DNA of 64,000 nucleotides from NCBI GenBank assembly GCA_965200005.1, contig OZ241331.1, forward strand, positions 806,001 through 870,000. Direction: 5' to 3'. Positions within the stretch are counted from its first letter, which is position 1. Each line of letters opens with the position of its first letter. This document shows, one piece after another, positions 43,968-52,762 of the stretch. Origin of the DNA: Aldehydirespirator sp965200005 (GTDB lineage Bacteria; Actinomycetota; Acidimicrobiia; Acidimicrobiales; Aldehydirespiratoraceae). The position numbers and the translations under genes were made by a program. Below the pieces are notes generated by a model. That model saw only the letters and a program-made list of their open reading frames with translations, did not search any database and was not told where the DNA came from.

Positions 43968-44379
43968 CTAGGTGTGCAGCGTCCACTCGAACAGGAATTG
44001 TCACAAGGACGTGTCCGAATTTGGTGATTTTGCAATCACTCTGATCGCATCGGCCTTCGTGGGCATCATGCGGATGCCCGTCGTAGGACGTGGTACGTCG
44101 TGACCTCGGGTAGATGAGCGCGTTCGGGCCGTGTGAGGAGGCGAGGACAACGCGCCTGCCATCTCCACCTCTTCGGTAGGAGAAGCGGTTGCCGTTACGC
44201 TTCAGGACTACCGCATGGTCGACACAGAACCAGTCTCCGAGTGTCCATTCCATTGGTCCGTAACCGAGCGCCGCCCGTACGTTCTCAGGGATGTCCAACC
44301 CTCCGCCTCCGATCGCTAAGCCTGCCGCCCAATTCCCCTGTCGCATTGTGATTCGATCAGGTACTGCGTTAGCGACCAT
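43744..44379 (-). CDS. Hypothetical protein with uncertain 3' end
   Basis: The frame from ATG 44379 encodes a plausible protein for about 135 residues (GNWAAGLAIGGGGLDIPENVRAALGYGP, WTLGDWFCVDHAVVLKRNGNRFSYRR, CDQSDCKITKFGHVLVTIPVRV). The remaining ~75 residues overlap the sigma-like gene in another frame and look like shadow sequence. Either the gene truly overlaps by over 200 bases or a frameshift near 43970 has removed its stop. The two CDQSDC cysteines could hold metal. No family recognised; it may be the first gene of the operon. Confidence 0.4.
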   Translation of the reverse strand: MVANAVPDRITMRQGNWAAGLAIGGGGLDIPENVRAALGYGPMEWTLGDWFCVDHAVVLKRNGNRFSYRRGGDGRRVVLASSHGPNALIYPRSRRTTSYDGHPHDAHEGRCDQSDCKITKFGHVLVTIPVRVDAAHLDDSTFSCAEPAGHLLAFFLETGHCDVRRSGCRVRRFRENRSGHLGPPRQSYPQSVSAISTAGVRRRLAVEPCLD

Positions 44380-44884
44380 TCTGGTCGCGCAACTAGTAAT
44401 GGATCACGGCCCAAGGATCGGGCACGGCAGGCAGTACACCCGCTGTCTTGAGGATCACCAGGGCAACCCGCACAGACGACTCAGCGGGAAAATACTATCT
44501 TTGTACAAGAGTTGATGACTCACCGAGCACGCTCGGAGACTCGCGAGTCACCCAGGGTCGGGGAAGGCTGACTGTCGGTGCTGTCGCGTAGGTGAAGATC
44601 CCCGCGGTTGTCTCCGGTAGGTGGTTGGACTCTCTAACGGACGTCCTGGCATGACCTCGATCTGGGATCCCGTGCTGGGTGCCATAATCCGTTCCACGGC
44701 AGTAACGTCGGCTGCCCCATTCCTCAGTAGCCAAACACTGACGTCCCGACCTAATGGACGCCCTGATGCCACGCCCTCCATGTAGCACTGACCGAGTGAG
44801 GTTGTTGCAAGTCCGGCTAGTGAGTGCAAAGATTGGGCTAGGAAACGCTTTACCCCCCCCCAGTTCGCCTAGGCGGCTGGGTTC
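44380..44884. other. Intergenic stretch with one doubtful small frame and a C9 run
   Basis: No gene was recognised. A minus-strand frame at 44548-44829 (93 codons, VWLLRNGAADVTAVERIMAP) has no ribosome binding site I trust, and overlapping frames exist, so it is left unannotated. A run of nine C at 44853-44861 precedes the hairpin at 44885. No tRNA or known small RNA pattern was found. Confidence 0.4.
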
Positions 44885-44908
44885 AGGCCCGCCCTAGGGC
44901 GGGCCTTT
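44885..44908 (+). terminator. Strong GC hairpin (intrinsic terminator candidate)
   Basis: AGGCCCGCCC and GGGCGGGCCT form a perfect 10-bp stem with only TA between them, followed by TTTGT. It stands between the defence-like block and the dioxygenase gene and could act in either direction. Confidence 0.65.
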
Positions 44909-45027
44909 GTGCCGAATGGTGCCATGGCCGAACGAATCTGTGCGATTTGGCCTTTGCCTGTGTAAGGATTCTTGGTCAGGGTCGTGGGGTGAGGAAATGG
45001 CTGTGATGGATTCTCGTGTGAGGGGCA

Positions 45028-45876
45028 ATGCGGCAGCTTGAGCGGGTGGCTGCGTCTGCGGCAATCAACGAGATGCTGGGGGCGTACGAGCGTGATGGTG
45101 GGCTGATTGTTGAAGGCATGGTGCCTAGACCTGTCGTAGATGATCTTCGAAGCGCGTTTGATGAGTTCTCGGCGTCGGTGGAGCCTAGATCGGCTACTCA
45201 GGGCCAGGGTGAGGATGGTAAGGCATTCACTGGGGCCTACACAGTGCGGTTCTCGAGTCTGGGCCTGATCACGCCAGCGTTCTTTGAGTTGCTTGAGAAC
45301 GAGGTCTTCGGCCAGCTAGCAAATGCTGTGCTGCTACCGCACTGCGGTTCGTATTGGCTCAATACCGGCCAGGTGATGTACATCAACCCGGGTGAATCTG
45401 CGCAGGTGTTGCACCGTGATGCCAACAACTGGTGGCCCTACATGCGTGCTACCTGGCCCAACTCTGTTGAGATCACGATCAGCGCCATCGTGGCACTAGA
45501 TCGGGTCACAGAAGAGATGGGTGCGACACGAGTTGTGCCTGGAAGTCACGTTTGGCCCACGCTTGATCGTTGGACTCAACACGAATCAGTTCCCGCTGAA
45601 CTCGAAGCCGGTGATGCTCTTGTGTATTCGGGCAGGGTGCTTCACGGTGGCGGTGCCAACCAGACAACCAACACTGTCAGGCGAGCAGTGCATTTTAGCT
45701 TTGTGGCGGGGTGGCTAACCCCAGAAGAGGCAAGTCCGCTTGACTTCAAACCCGGCGACCTTGCCGACAAGTCGTCACGACTGCAGCGCCTCTTGGGGCA
45801 TCGCTCCTATGACCCCAGGCCCCATAGAGGTGGTGGCCTATGGCTACGTCACGTCAAGGCCATCGAAGACAACTAG
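45028..45876 (+). CDS. Phytanoyl-CoA dioxygenase (PhyH)-family protein
   Basis: A 282-aa Fe(II)/2-oxoglutarate dioxygenase. The metal ligands are in VLHRDANN (H-x-D) and SGRVLHGGGAN (distal His). TRVVPGSHVW is the usual PhyH block between them. The N-terminal half (AINEMLGAYERDGGLIVEGMV) is typical. Homologues hydroxylate acyl-CoA, amino acids or osmolytes such as ectoine. Next to a DMSP-lyase-type cupin and methylamine genes it could act on an osmolyte, but the substrate is open. Confidence 0.87.
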   Translation: MRQLERVAASAAINEMLGAYERDGGLIVEGMVPRPVVDDLRSAFDEFSASVEPRSATQGQGEDGKAFTGAYTVRFSSLGLITPAFFELLENEVFGQLANAVLLPHCGSYWLNTGQVMYINPGESAQVLHRDANNWWPYMRATWPNSVEITISAIVALDRVTEEMGATRVVPGSHVWPTLDRWTQHESVPAELEAGDALVYSGRVLHGGGANQTTNTVRRAVHFSFVAGWLTPEEASPLDFKPGDLADKSSRLQRLLGHRSYDPRPHRGGGLWLRHVKAIEDN

Positions 45877-45963
45877 CCGTCTGATCGCTTCTGTATCGAT
45901 CGGATCAGTAACCGTTTGTCGCTCCAGTTGTAGCGCGATCTGACTTAGCCAGATGCGACGTGT

Positions 45964-46698
45964 TCAGTCCAGATAGAGCGTTGCAGGCGAATCGGGGCTA
46001 GTTACCCAGGCGATCCAGGTAAGCAGCGGTTCGCTAGCCGTGCGCATGGCATGCAGTTGATGGGCTTCATGCACCATCACAGAACCGGGTGGACGTTCTG
46101 GCCATCCCTCACTTGGCGCGTCATACCAGCGAGCGGTGCCGCTGATCACGCCATACACCTCAACGGCTTCGTGACTATGCAGCGGGTAGAAGCGTTGCGG
46201 TGCCTGAAGCGTGAAGCCAAGCATCACCTGATCGCTGTGATACGGCGGTTCGTCTGACGCCGAACCTTCCTCTGACTTCGGTGCCACCAGCAGCGTGTAG
46301 CTGTAGTTGTCTCGCCAGGAGTCGAGCTTCGGATGCGACGGTTCGCTCGCAAACGCACGAGCCCATCGCAGCAACGGCGCCGCAGCTAGCAACGCTTGTG
46401 CGAGACCCTGCGTATGTGGTTGTGCCGCGTTGACGGCATGATCAAGCCACTCCTCAACAACTGGCAACGTCGTTGGAGGAGCTGGCGAAGGCGAGTCGAG
46501 ATCCTCGCTAAGCGTGATGGCATCAGCAATCCTCTGCGGGTTGCCCGCCACAACCCACGACAGAGGCGAGTCGTCATCTGACGAACGCGATCCTTGGCCC
46601 TCGGGTGGTGCTACCTCAAGGGATTGCACGCTCGCCATCTGCTCACGCAACGCAGCAAGCAGCCCCTCAATGCCCCCTGAACTCAAACTCGTTACCAC
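45964..46698 (-). CDS. Cupin of the DMSP lyase family (copy 1)
   Basis: A protein of 244 residues from GTG 46698; an in-frame TTG at 46722 is possible. The C-terminal cupin matches the DMSP lyase family: YSYTLLVAP, FTLQAPQRFYPLHSHEAVEVY, GTARWYD, PGSVMVHEAHQLHAMRT, EPLLTWIAWV. The motif H-x-H-x3-E-x-Y and the later His are the metal set and catalytic-type Tyr known from cupin lyases such as DddK and DddQ. It would split dimethylsulfoniopropionate into DMS and acrylate. It is paralogous to 51424-52116, which lies beyond the mgs/gmaS genes. Biochemical activity is inferred. Confidence 0.75.
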   Translation of the reverse strand: MVTSLSSGGIEGLLAALREQMASVQSLEVAPPEGQGSRSSDDDSPLSWVVAGNPQRIADAITLSEDLDSPSPAPPTTLPVVEEWLDHAVNAAQPHTQGLAQALLAAAPLLRWARAFASEPSHPKLDSWRDNYSYTLLVAPKSEEGSASDEPPYHSDQVMLGFTLQAPQRFYPLHSHEAVEVYGVISGTARWYDAPSEGWPERPPGSVMVHEAHQLHAMRTASEPLLTWIAWVTSPDSPATLYLD

Positions 46699-46830
46699 GG
46701 CTCGGAAGCTAACGCAGCACAAGGGCTCGGGCTGATCTGCGCGATGCTCTGACTAGGAAGCTCAGCCCCTCGACGTTTCGGAACCTCTGGGTGACACCTG
46801 AAGCACTCACAACAATGTTGCGAGTTGTTG

Positions 46831-48174
46831 CTAATTGGGGTGGCCGGGAATCCAGCTGGTGCCGGCTAGAGGGACTTTGGCCATGGCGGCGGCTTCTACA
46901 GTCAATGCGGCCAAGTCTTCAGGTTCAAGGTTCAACACGTGTGACTTGCCGTTGGCGCGGGCAAGTATTTGTGTCTCAATCGTGAGGACTTGCAAGTAAT
47001 TGGCTAGGCGCCTGCCCGCCAGGACCGGATCAAGTCGTGCTGACAACTCAGGATCCTGTGTCGTAATTCCCGCAGGATCGGTACCTGCCTGAAAGTCCTC
47101 CCAGAAGCCCGCTGAAGTACCCAGTTTGCGGTATTCGTCTTCATATGCAGGATCATTATCACCAAGAGCAATCAATGCTGCCGTGCCAATAGACACTGCA
47201 TCAGCACCAAGTGCTAGCGCCTTAGCAACATCGGCACCAGAGCGGATACCTCCAGCGACAATCAGTTTGACATGATCGCGATGCACGCCCAGTTCTCGCA
47301 GCGCCCTAACTGCTTCACCGATTGCAGCAAGTGTGGGGATTCCCACATGTTCAATGAACACGTCCTGTGTTGCAGCAGTGCCGCCCTGCATACCATCAAC
47401 AACCACTGCATCAGCCCCTGCTTTGACAGCTAGAGCCGTGTCGTAATAGGGCCTTGCAGCGCCGACTTTGACATAAATCGGGACTTGCCAGTCAACTATT
47501 TCACGCAGTTCAGTGATCTTGATCTCGAGATCGTCAGGCCCTGTCCAGTCTGGATGTCTGCAGGCCGACCTTTGATCAATTCCCGTAGGGAGTGTCCGCA
47601 TTTCCGCGACTCGCTCAGTGATCTTCTGACCGAGCAGCATGCCTCCACCACCAGGCTTTGCTCCTTGCCCGACAACCACTTCGATGGCATCTGCCACCCG
47701 CAGATGGTCAGGATTCATGCCATAACGTGACGGCAAATACTGATACACAAGCGTTGAAGAGTGTTGACGCTCTTCTTCAGTCATCCCACCATCGCCGGTA
47801 GTTGTAGACGTACCGGCCTTGGATGCGCCTCTGCCGAGCGCTTCCTTTGCTTGAGCCGATAACGACCCGAAACTCATGCCAGCGATCGTGATCGGAATGT
47901 CAAGATGCACAGGTCGTTCGGCACGAGCCTCGCCAATCACAACGTTGGTGCCACATGCTTCGCGGTAACCCTCAAGGGGATAACGAGACATCGACGCGCC
48001 CAAAAACACGAGATCATCAAGCGTTGGGAGGTCGCGTTTGGCGCCCCAACCCCGGATGCGATAGATGCCCGTGTTAGCAGCACGGCGGATCTCAGCGATG
48101 ACGTTTCGATCAAATGTGTACGACTCGCGCAGGTGCCAGCTTTGTTCAGGTGAGTTGCCTACTGGTGATTTCAT
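46831..48174 (-). CDS. mgsC: N-methylglutamate synthase-type subunit C (glutamate synthase FMN domain)
   Basis: A 447-aa protein corresponding to the FMN-binding synthase domain of glutamate synthase. ITIAGMSFGSLSAQAKEALGRGA, GDGGMTEEERQHSSTLVYQ, GAKPGGGGMLLGQKI, YVKVGAARPYYDTALAVKAGADAVVVDG and VAGGIRSGADVAKALALGADAV are the barrel blocks. Being a separate ORF beside stand-alone amidotransferase and GXGXG genes, and next to a gmaS-like gene, it fits MgsC of the N-methylglutamate pathway, which joins methylamine to glutamate. The Cys triad that binds the Fe-S cluster in full GltB is not evident. It overlaps mgsB by ATGA. Confidence 0.82.
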   Translation of the reverse strand: MKSPVGNSPEQSWHLRESYTFDRNVIAEIRRAANTGIYRIRGWGAKRDLPTLDDLVFLGASMSRYPLEGYREACGTNVVIGEARAERPVHLDIPITIAGMSFGSLSAQAKEALGRGASKAGTSTTTGDGGMTEEERQHSSTLVYQYLPSRYGMNPDHLRVADAIEVVVGQGAKPGGGGMLLGQKITERVAEMRTLPTGIDQRSACRHPDWTGPDDLEIKITELREIVDWQVPIYVKVGAARPYYDTALAVKAGADAVVVDGMQGGTAATQDVFIEHVGIPTLAAIGEAVRALRELGVHRDHVKLIVAGGIRSGADVAKALALGADAVSIGTAALIALGDNDPAYEDEYRKLGTSAGFWEDFQAGTDPAGITTQDPELSARLDPVLAGRRLANYLQVLTIETQILARANGKSHVLNLEPEDLAALTVEAAAMAKVPLAGTSWIPGHPN

Positions 48175-48923
48175 CGGCTTGCAGCCTCTTCAGCAGGTAC
48201 GGCCTCTGAGCGGTGAGCCGCCGCAATGGCATCAACATCGTCGATCGTGAAGTTATAGAGGCGACGAGCTGAGCCGTACCGGCGGAAATCTTCTGCTTTG
48301 ACAGAGGGTGCCTGGGGTGCAGACATCGCAAGCAATTCAGTCACAGCAGCTACATGTTCGGAACGCATCTCTTTCTCTACACAATCGGCCCCGAGCGACT
48401 CCACCTCGCCACGCACAAATATCTGCGCCTCATAGATGGAATCACCTAGATCAGCTCCCGCATCACCGCACACGACCAAACGCCCAGCCTGTGCCATGAA
48501 GGCACTCATGTGTCCCACATTGCCTCCCACAACAATGTCGACACCTTTCATGGAAATGCCACAACGTGCTCCGGCGTTGCCCCCAACAACCACAAGACCA
48601 CCACAACCGGTAGCGCCCGCAGACATCGTTGCGTTACCTGTTATTCGCACCGAACCCGACATGATGTTCTCGCCGAGACCAGTGCTCGCATTACCTTCGA
48701 CCAACACAGTGCCCAGTTGGTTCATGCCCGCGCAGTAATACCCGACAGACCCTCGCACAACCACTTCAATGTCTTGGTTGATCCCACAGGCAACTGCGTG
48801 GGCGCCACGCGGACTCAAGACTTCAAACGACTGACCCGCAGATGCCTCGTGCAGAGTGCTGTTGAGAACCCGAACTGTGTCGATCGAAAGATCAACTGCA
48901 CGCAACTGTGTTTTATTCTCCAT
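48171..48923 (-). CDS. mgsB: N-methylglutamate synthase-type subunit B (GXGXG domain)
   Basis: A 250-aa protein with the repeated beta-helix of the glutamate synthase GXGXG domain (GSVGYYCAGMNQLGTVLVEGNASTGLGENIMSG, then GATGCGGLVVVGGNAGARCGISMKGVDIVVGG). It has a structural role in the channelled amidotransferase/synthase complex. Alone as a gene it matches MgsB or the FwdC-like archaeal GltB3. ATG 48923 is two bases after the mgsA stop and its own stop overlaps mgsC. Confidence 0.82.
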   Translation of the reverse strand: MENKTQLRAVDLSIDTVRVLNSTLHEASAGQSFEVLSPRGAHAVACGINQDIEVVVRGSVGYYCAGMNQLGTVLVEGNASTGLGENIMSGSVRITGNATMSAGATGCGGLVVVGGNAGARCGISMKGVDIVVGGNVGHMSAFMAQAGRLVVCGDAGADLGDSIYEAQIFVRGEVESLGADCVEKEMRSEHVAAVTELLAMSAPQAPSVKAEDFRRYGSARRLYNFTIDDVDAIAAAHRSEAVPAEEAASR

Positions 48924-48925
48924 CG

Positions 48926-49852
48926 TTAAGGCTGATCAACCGGTTCAGCGGAAGTGTTAGCGAGGCTCCAGGTGTAGACCCGAGCCGGTTCAGGCTCCCA
49001 CACATCTGCATGGGTTGCACCGGGTAGTTGCGCGATCGCTCGATACTCCGACGACATTGCCACCCAATCATCAGTTTCAGCAACTACCGCGGGCTTACAA
49101 GCGATCGGATCACGCAAGATCGCAAATCCATCGGCAATGCCGATAGCAAATGTGTAGAAACCATCGAGATCACTCAAAGCACCTTCAAGCGCCTCTTCAA
49201 TCGTGTCGCCTGTTCGCATGCGCCACGCCACATACCCGGCTGCGACTTCCGAGTCGTTTTCTGTCTGGAACGACTCGCCCTGATGTTCAAGGAAACGCCG
49301 CAAGTGATTGTGGTTTGAAAGAGAACCATTGTGAACCAGGCAGGTGTCGGCACCGGTAACGAAAGGATGAGAGCCGTTCGTAGTGATTGCCGACTCTGTT
49401 GCCATGCGCGTGTGTGCAAGTGCATGAGTACCGGTGCGTGACGCAAGGTCATATCGCTCGGCAACGAGATCAGGATCACCAACAGCCTTGTAGAGCTCAA
49501 TCTGGGTGCCATAGCTCAACACGGACGCACCAGCAACATTGTTGATGATCCATTGGCGTGCCAACCGGCCATCACCGTTCGTGGAGAACACCGCATGGTC
49601 ATGCACCACTCGAACCGTTACCTCGGCACCCAACACAGCCTCAAGTGAGGCACAGACACTCGCCCAGTCAACCTGAACACCCTCAGCGAGCACAGTGATA
49701 CGTGTGCGTCCGGGCTCACCCGTGTCATACGAGGCGAATCCAGCACTATCAGGGCCTCGATCGCGCATTTCACGCAACATCACCGCAGTAAGACGCCCTA
49801 GCTCATGACGGTGCAACGAGGTCTTGCAGAACAACCCGACAATCCCACACAT
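48926..49852 (-). CDS. mgsA: N-methylglutamate synthase-type subunit A (class II glutamine amidotransferase)
   Basis: A 308-aa Ntn-type amidotransferase. The N-terminus MCGIVGLF puts the nucleophilic Cys at position 2, and ALAHTRMATES, CLVHNGSLSNHNHLRRFL and ENDSEVAAGYV are the glutamine-site blocks. It matches the stand-alone GltB1/MgsA subunit that opens the mgsABC operon. GGAGG precedes ATG 49852 at good spacing. It is divergent from the gmaS-like gene, with 165 bases of shared control region. Confidence 0.82.
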   Translation of the reverse strand: MCGIVGLFCKTSLHRHELGRLTAVMLREMRDRGPDSAGFASYDTGEPGRTRITVLAEGVQVDWASVCASLEAVLGAEVTVRVVHDHAVFSTNGDGRLARQWIINNVAGASVLSYGTQIELYKAVGDPDLVAERYDLASRTGTHALAHTRMATESAITTNGSHPFVTGADTCLVHNGSLSNHNHLRRFLEHQGESFQTENDSEVAAGYVAWRMRTGDTIEEALEGALSDLDGFYTFAIGIADGFAILRDPIACKPAVVAETDDWVAMSSEYRAIAQLPGATHADVWEPEPARVYTWSLANTSAEPVDQP

Positions 49853-50017
49853 CGGTGATCCTCCAAGAAGCTCCGCTCACTAACTTGCCGTGCGGACAGT
49901 AGCGCGAAGCGCCTCCAATCCTCGCAACGCGCGCCGGTTGCCCGCGCCACAGTCAGGTTGATTACTCTCGGGCGTTAGCAGCACAGCGGTTACACCACCA
50001 GGACATAGGGGAGCCAC

Positions 50018-51385
50018 ATGAGCGCACTTGAGCAGATCCGCGAGAGAGTCCACGCCGACGGTGTGGAGTTCATTTACGCACTGTTTGTTGAAATGCATGG
50101 CAAACCTTGCGCCAAGCTCGTTCCTGTTGGTGCTCTTGAAGGATTGATGTCCGACGGCGCCGGCTTTGCAGGCTTTGCCGCAGGCCCGATGGGGCAAGAC
50201 CCATCAAGTCCAGACATCCTGGCACTCCCCGACCCTGCCTCGTATACGCAACTGCCCTGGCAACCCAACATCGCCGTCATGCATTGTGACCCGACAGTTG
50301 AAGGCGAATTGTGGCCTTACGCACCCCGTGTGATCTTGCGCCGGGCACTTGATGCCGCCAAAGAGAGAAATCTCGTACTCAAAGCAGGTGTCGAAGCTGA
50401 GTATTCACTGGTTGTGCGGCGTGAAGATGGCTCAATCGCCGTTGCTGACGATCGAGACAACATGAAGCTGCCGTGCTATGACGCCAAAGGCCTCACCCGC
50501 ATGCTGCCTCACCTCACGGCCGTCTCAAAGAATCTTGACGCTATGGGTTGGGGGAATTACGCCAACGACCACGAAGATGCTAACGGTCAGTACGAGCAGA
50601 ACTGGCAATACTCAGATGCACTCACCACGGCAGATCGCTTGATTCTGTTCAGACTTATGGTTCACACGCTTGCGCAGCGTGACGGTCGCTACGCAACATT
50701 CATGCCGAAGCCATTTGCCGACAAGACGGGCAATGGCTTGCACGCTCATGCCAGCCTCTGGACAGCTGACACCGATGAGCCGCTGTTTATCGGTGGCGGG
50801 CCAGGAGGAGAAGACACTAAGGGTCTCGGATTGAGCGATATGGCTTACAAGTTCGTCGGAGGGCTAGTAAGTCATGCCCGGGCGTTGGTAGCCGTGTTGT
50901 GTCCCATTGTTAACTCTTACAAGCGCATGGGTGTTGGAGCGCCAACTTCAGGCGCTACGTGGGCTCCTGCATATGCGGCGTACGGAGGCAATAACCGGAC
51001 TCAGATGGTCCGTATTCCAGAACCTGATCGTATTGAAATCCGGCTTGGTGACGGTGCTGCCAATCCTTACCTGATGTTTGCAGCGATACTTGCTTGCGGC
51101 TTGGATGGGATTGACAACAACATTGATCCAGGCGAACCTAATCGCGACAATTTGCATGCACTTTCGGCAGAGAAAGTTGCAGCCAAGGGGATCAAGTCCC
51201 TTCCGCCAACACTGCTTCACGCTGCTGATGAACTCGCCACTAATGATGTGCTCGCAGCAGGTTTGGGGCAAACAGCTGAAGGTCCTTATCGGGACTACTT
51301 CGTGAAGGTAAAGCGAGACGAGTTCCTAGCTCACCACCACGAGGTGACAGCCTCAGAAGTCAACCAATACCTCACGCTGTTCTAA
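50018..51385 (+). CDS. gmaS: Gamma-glutamylmethylamide synthetase-like (glutamine synthetase family)
   Basis: A 455-aa glutamine synthetase-fold ligase. The N-terminal GAGFAGFAAGPMGQDPSSPD and LALPDPASYTQLPWQPNIA blocks, VEAEYSL, NYANDHEDANGQYE, FMPKPFADKTGNGLHAHASLW and VNSYKRMGVGAPTSG follow the family. The pattern fits gamma-glutamylmethylamide synthetase (ATP-dependent coupling of methylamine to glutamate) better than housekeeping GlnA, and the divergent mgsABC supports it. GGGGAG precedes the ATG. Type III glutamine synthetase-like enzymes of other function cannot be excluded. The mgdABCD dehydrogenase genes of the standard pathway are not in the window. Confidence 0.82.
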   Translation: MSALEQIRERVHADGVEFIYALFVEMHGKPCAKLVPVGALEGLMSDGAGFAGFAAGPMGQDPSSPDILALPDPASYTQLPWQPNIAVMHCDPTVEGELWPYAPRVILRRALDAAKERNLVLKAGVEAEYSLVVRREDGSIAVADDRDNMKLPCYDAKGLTRMLPHLTAVSKNLDAMGWGNYANDHEDANGQYEQNWQYSDALTTADRLILFRLMVHTLAQRDGRYATFMPKPFADKTGNGLHAHASLWTADTDEPLFIGGGPGGEDTKGLGLSDMAYKFVGGLVSHARALVAVLCPIVNSYKRMGVGAPTSGATWAPAYAAYGGNNRTQMVRIPEPDRIEIRLGDGAANPYLMFAAILACGLDGIDNNIDPGEPNRDNLHALSAEKVAAKGIKSLPPTLLHAADELATNDVLAAGLGQTAEGPYRDYFVKVKRDEFLAHHHEVTASEVNQYLTLF

Positions 51386-51423
51386 GTTGCAGCGCAGTCT
51401 CTTCTGGGGAGGGGGATCTCGCG

Positions 51424-52116
51424 CTAGTCAAGTTGTAGGTGCGCCCGAGAGGTCGGGTGAGTTACCCAAGCAACCCAGGTCAAGAGTGGCTCATCATTCG
51501 TGGCCATGGCGTGGATCTGTCTTGACTCATGCACCATGACTGAACCTGGTGGGCGTGAAGGCCAGCCTTGAGTGGGGTGAAACCAGTGAGCGTTGCCACT
51601 GATCACACCGTAAATCTCTACCGCGTCATGGTTGTGTTTCGGATACGTGACATCGGGCCCTTGCAGGGTGAATCCAAATAGCAATTCATCGCTGAGATAG
51701 GGCGCGTCAGCCGGTGCGGAACCCCCGGGTTGTACAGCTGCCGCGAGCAGTGTGTAGCTATAGCTGGCGCGCCAAGCGGTCAACTCCGGATGCGATGAAG
51801 CGTTCGGATATGCGTGAACCCATTGCAAGTGCGGTGTTGCTGCCTCTAGGGCGATTGCTAGATCACGTGTGTGTTCAGGGGCACTTGCAACCGCGTCAGC
51901 GAGAAAGTCTTGAACGACTCTTGGAGTTGAGGGTCGAACTGTCCTTGAGGGACCGAGCCCAGTCATCAGACGTACCGCGTCATCAAGTCGACTGCCACAA
52001 CCATTTGCCGTTAACCACCCGTGAGACTCTGATACTTGCCTGCGAGACGCCACAAGCAAGGCTTGAAGGCGCAACTGCGCTTCATCGTCGGTTAATCCCG
52101 CAAGGTGATCGTTCAC
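51424..52116 (-). CDS. Cupin of the DMSP lyase family (copy 2)
   Basis: A 230-aa paralogue of the cupin at 45964-46698. It keeps YSYTLLAAA, FTLQGPDVTYPKHNHDAVEIYGV, GNAHWF, PGSVMVHESRQIHAMAT and EPLLTWVAWVTHP, hence the same H-x-H-x3-E-x-Y set plus the later His. The N-terminal ~95 residues are helical and clearly diverged from copy 1. It ends 39 bases from the end of gmaS, facing it. Both copies read out as intact, so a redundant or substrate-split DMSP lyase function is plausible. Confidence 0.75.
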   Translation of the reverse strand: MNDHLAGLTDDEAQLRLQALLVASRRQVSESHGWLTANGCGSRLDDAVRLMTGLGPSRTVRPSTPRVVQDFLADAVASAPEHTRDLAIALEAATPHLQWVHAYPNASSHPELTAWRASYSYTLLAAAVQPGGSAPADAPYLSDELLFGFTLQGPDVTYPKHNHDAVEIYGVISGNAHWFHPTQGWPSRPPGSVMVHESRQIHAMATNDEPLLTWVAWVTHPTSRAHLQLD

Positions 52117-52249
52117 TTGCGGAACACTATTGCAGCCAGTTCATCAGTAATGCGATCGTGAGGTTCTCACAGTGGCGGTGCGCAGACATCTGAAATAGAC
52201 CGTCTCGGCTTGACTAACCGCATGCAGGTACGTCCGTAGACTTCTCGCG

Positions 52250-52732
52250 ATGACTCAAGGCGCGTCTTTGCGCATCTGGCAAGGTTCCGTACTGTCGGAG
52301 TGGATTGACTACAACGGTCACATGAGCGAGGGCTTCTATGGCCTCGTATTTGGTATGGCGAGCGATGAGTATCTCATTCGTATGGGGTTTGACGAGGACT
52401 ACCGGTCAACTACTCACGGTTCCTTCTACACCGTTGAAACCCATGTCGTGTTTGTGGACGAACTTGCCGAAGCGACCCCGCTGGCTGTGGACACCACGGT
52501 CGCTGGTGCTGATTTGAAGCGGGTTCATCTGTTCCACGAACTGCGCCGCATCGGCGACAATGCTCTTGCTTGTACTCAAGAGACGATGATGTTGCATGTC
52601 AATACTGCGATTGATCGAGTCGCGCCAATGGGCGAAGATCTCTACAGAGTCCTCCGAAGTGACGCTGACGCCCACAAAGGGCTCCTTGCCGACGGCGTAA
52701 CCGGTCGTGCAATCCGGAGTGTGAGCGGCTAA
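52250..52732 (+). CDS. Thioesterase of the 4-hydroxybenzoyl-CoA/betainyl-CoA thioesterase-like type
   Basis: A 160-aa hot-dog-fold thioesterase. WIDYNGHMSEGFYGLVFGMASDEYLIRMGF carries the D-x-x-x-H-M helix motif of the 4HBT family, and TVETHVVFVDEL with VHLFHELRR form the sheet. It resembles the thioesterases or fused thioesterase domains of carnitine catabolism, which release glycine betaine from betainyl-CoA; that suits the betaine-related genes elsewhere in the window. TAGACT (52237-52242) lies seven bases before ATG 52250, so the transcript may be leaderless. Confidence 0.8.
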   Translation: MTQGASLRIWQGSVLSEWIDYNGHMSEGFYGLVFGMASDEYLIRMGFDEDYRSTTHGSFYTVETHVVFVDELAEATPLAVDTTVAGADLKRVHLFHELRRIGDNALACTQETMMLHVNTAIDRVAPMGEDLYRVLRSDADAHKGLLADGVTGRAIRSVSG

Positions 52733-52762
52733 CGCCGTCACTGGCTACAACGAATCTCAACA

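Noticed and set aside
44548..44829. Minus-strand ORF of 93 codons as a gene
   Set aside because: No reliable ribosome binding site, a competing overlapping frame, and no recognisable motif.
44380..44910. tRNA or small structured RNA gene
   Set aside because: No cloverleaf or TPsiC-like GTTCRANNC block in the right context was found; only a terminator-like hairpin.
48171..49852. Ordinary bacterial glutamate synthase (gltB/gltD)
   Set aside because: The domains are split in three small genes, the Fe-S Cys triad is not evident, no gltD-like gene follows, and a gmaS-like gene is adjacent. Archaeal-type glutamate synthase remains an alternative.
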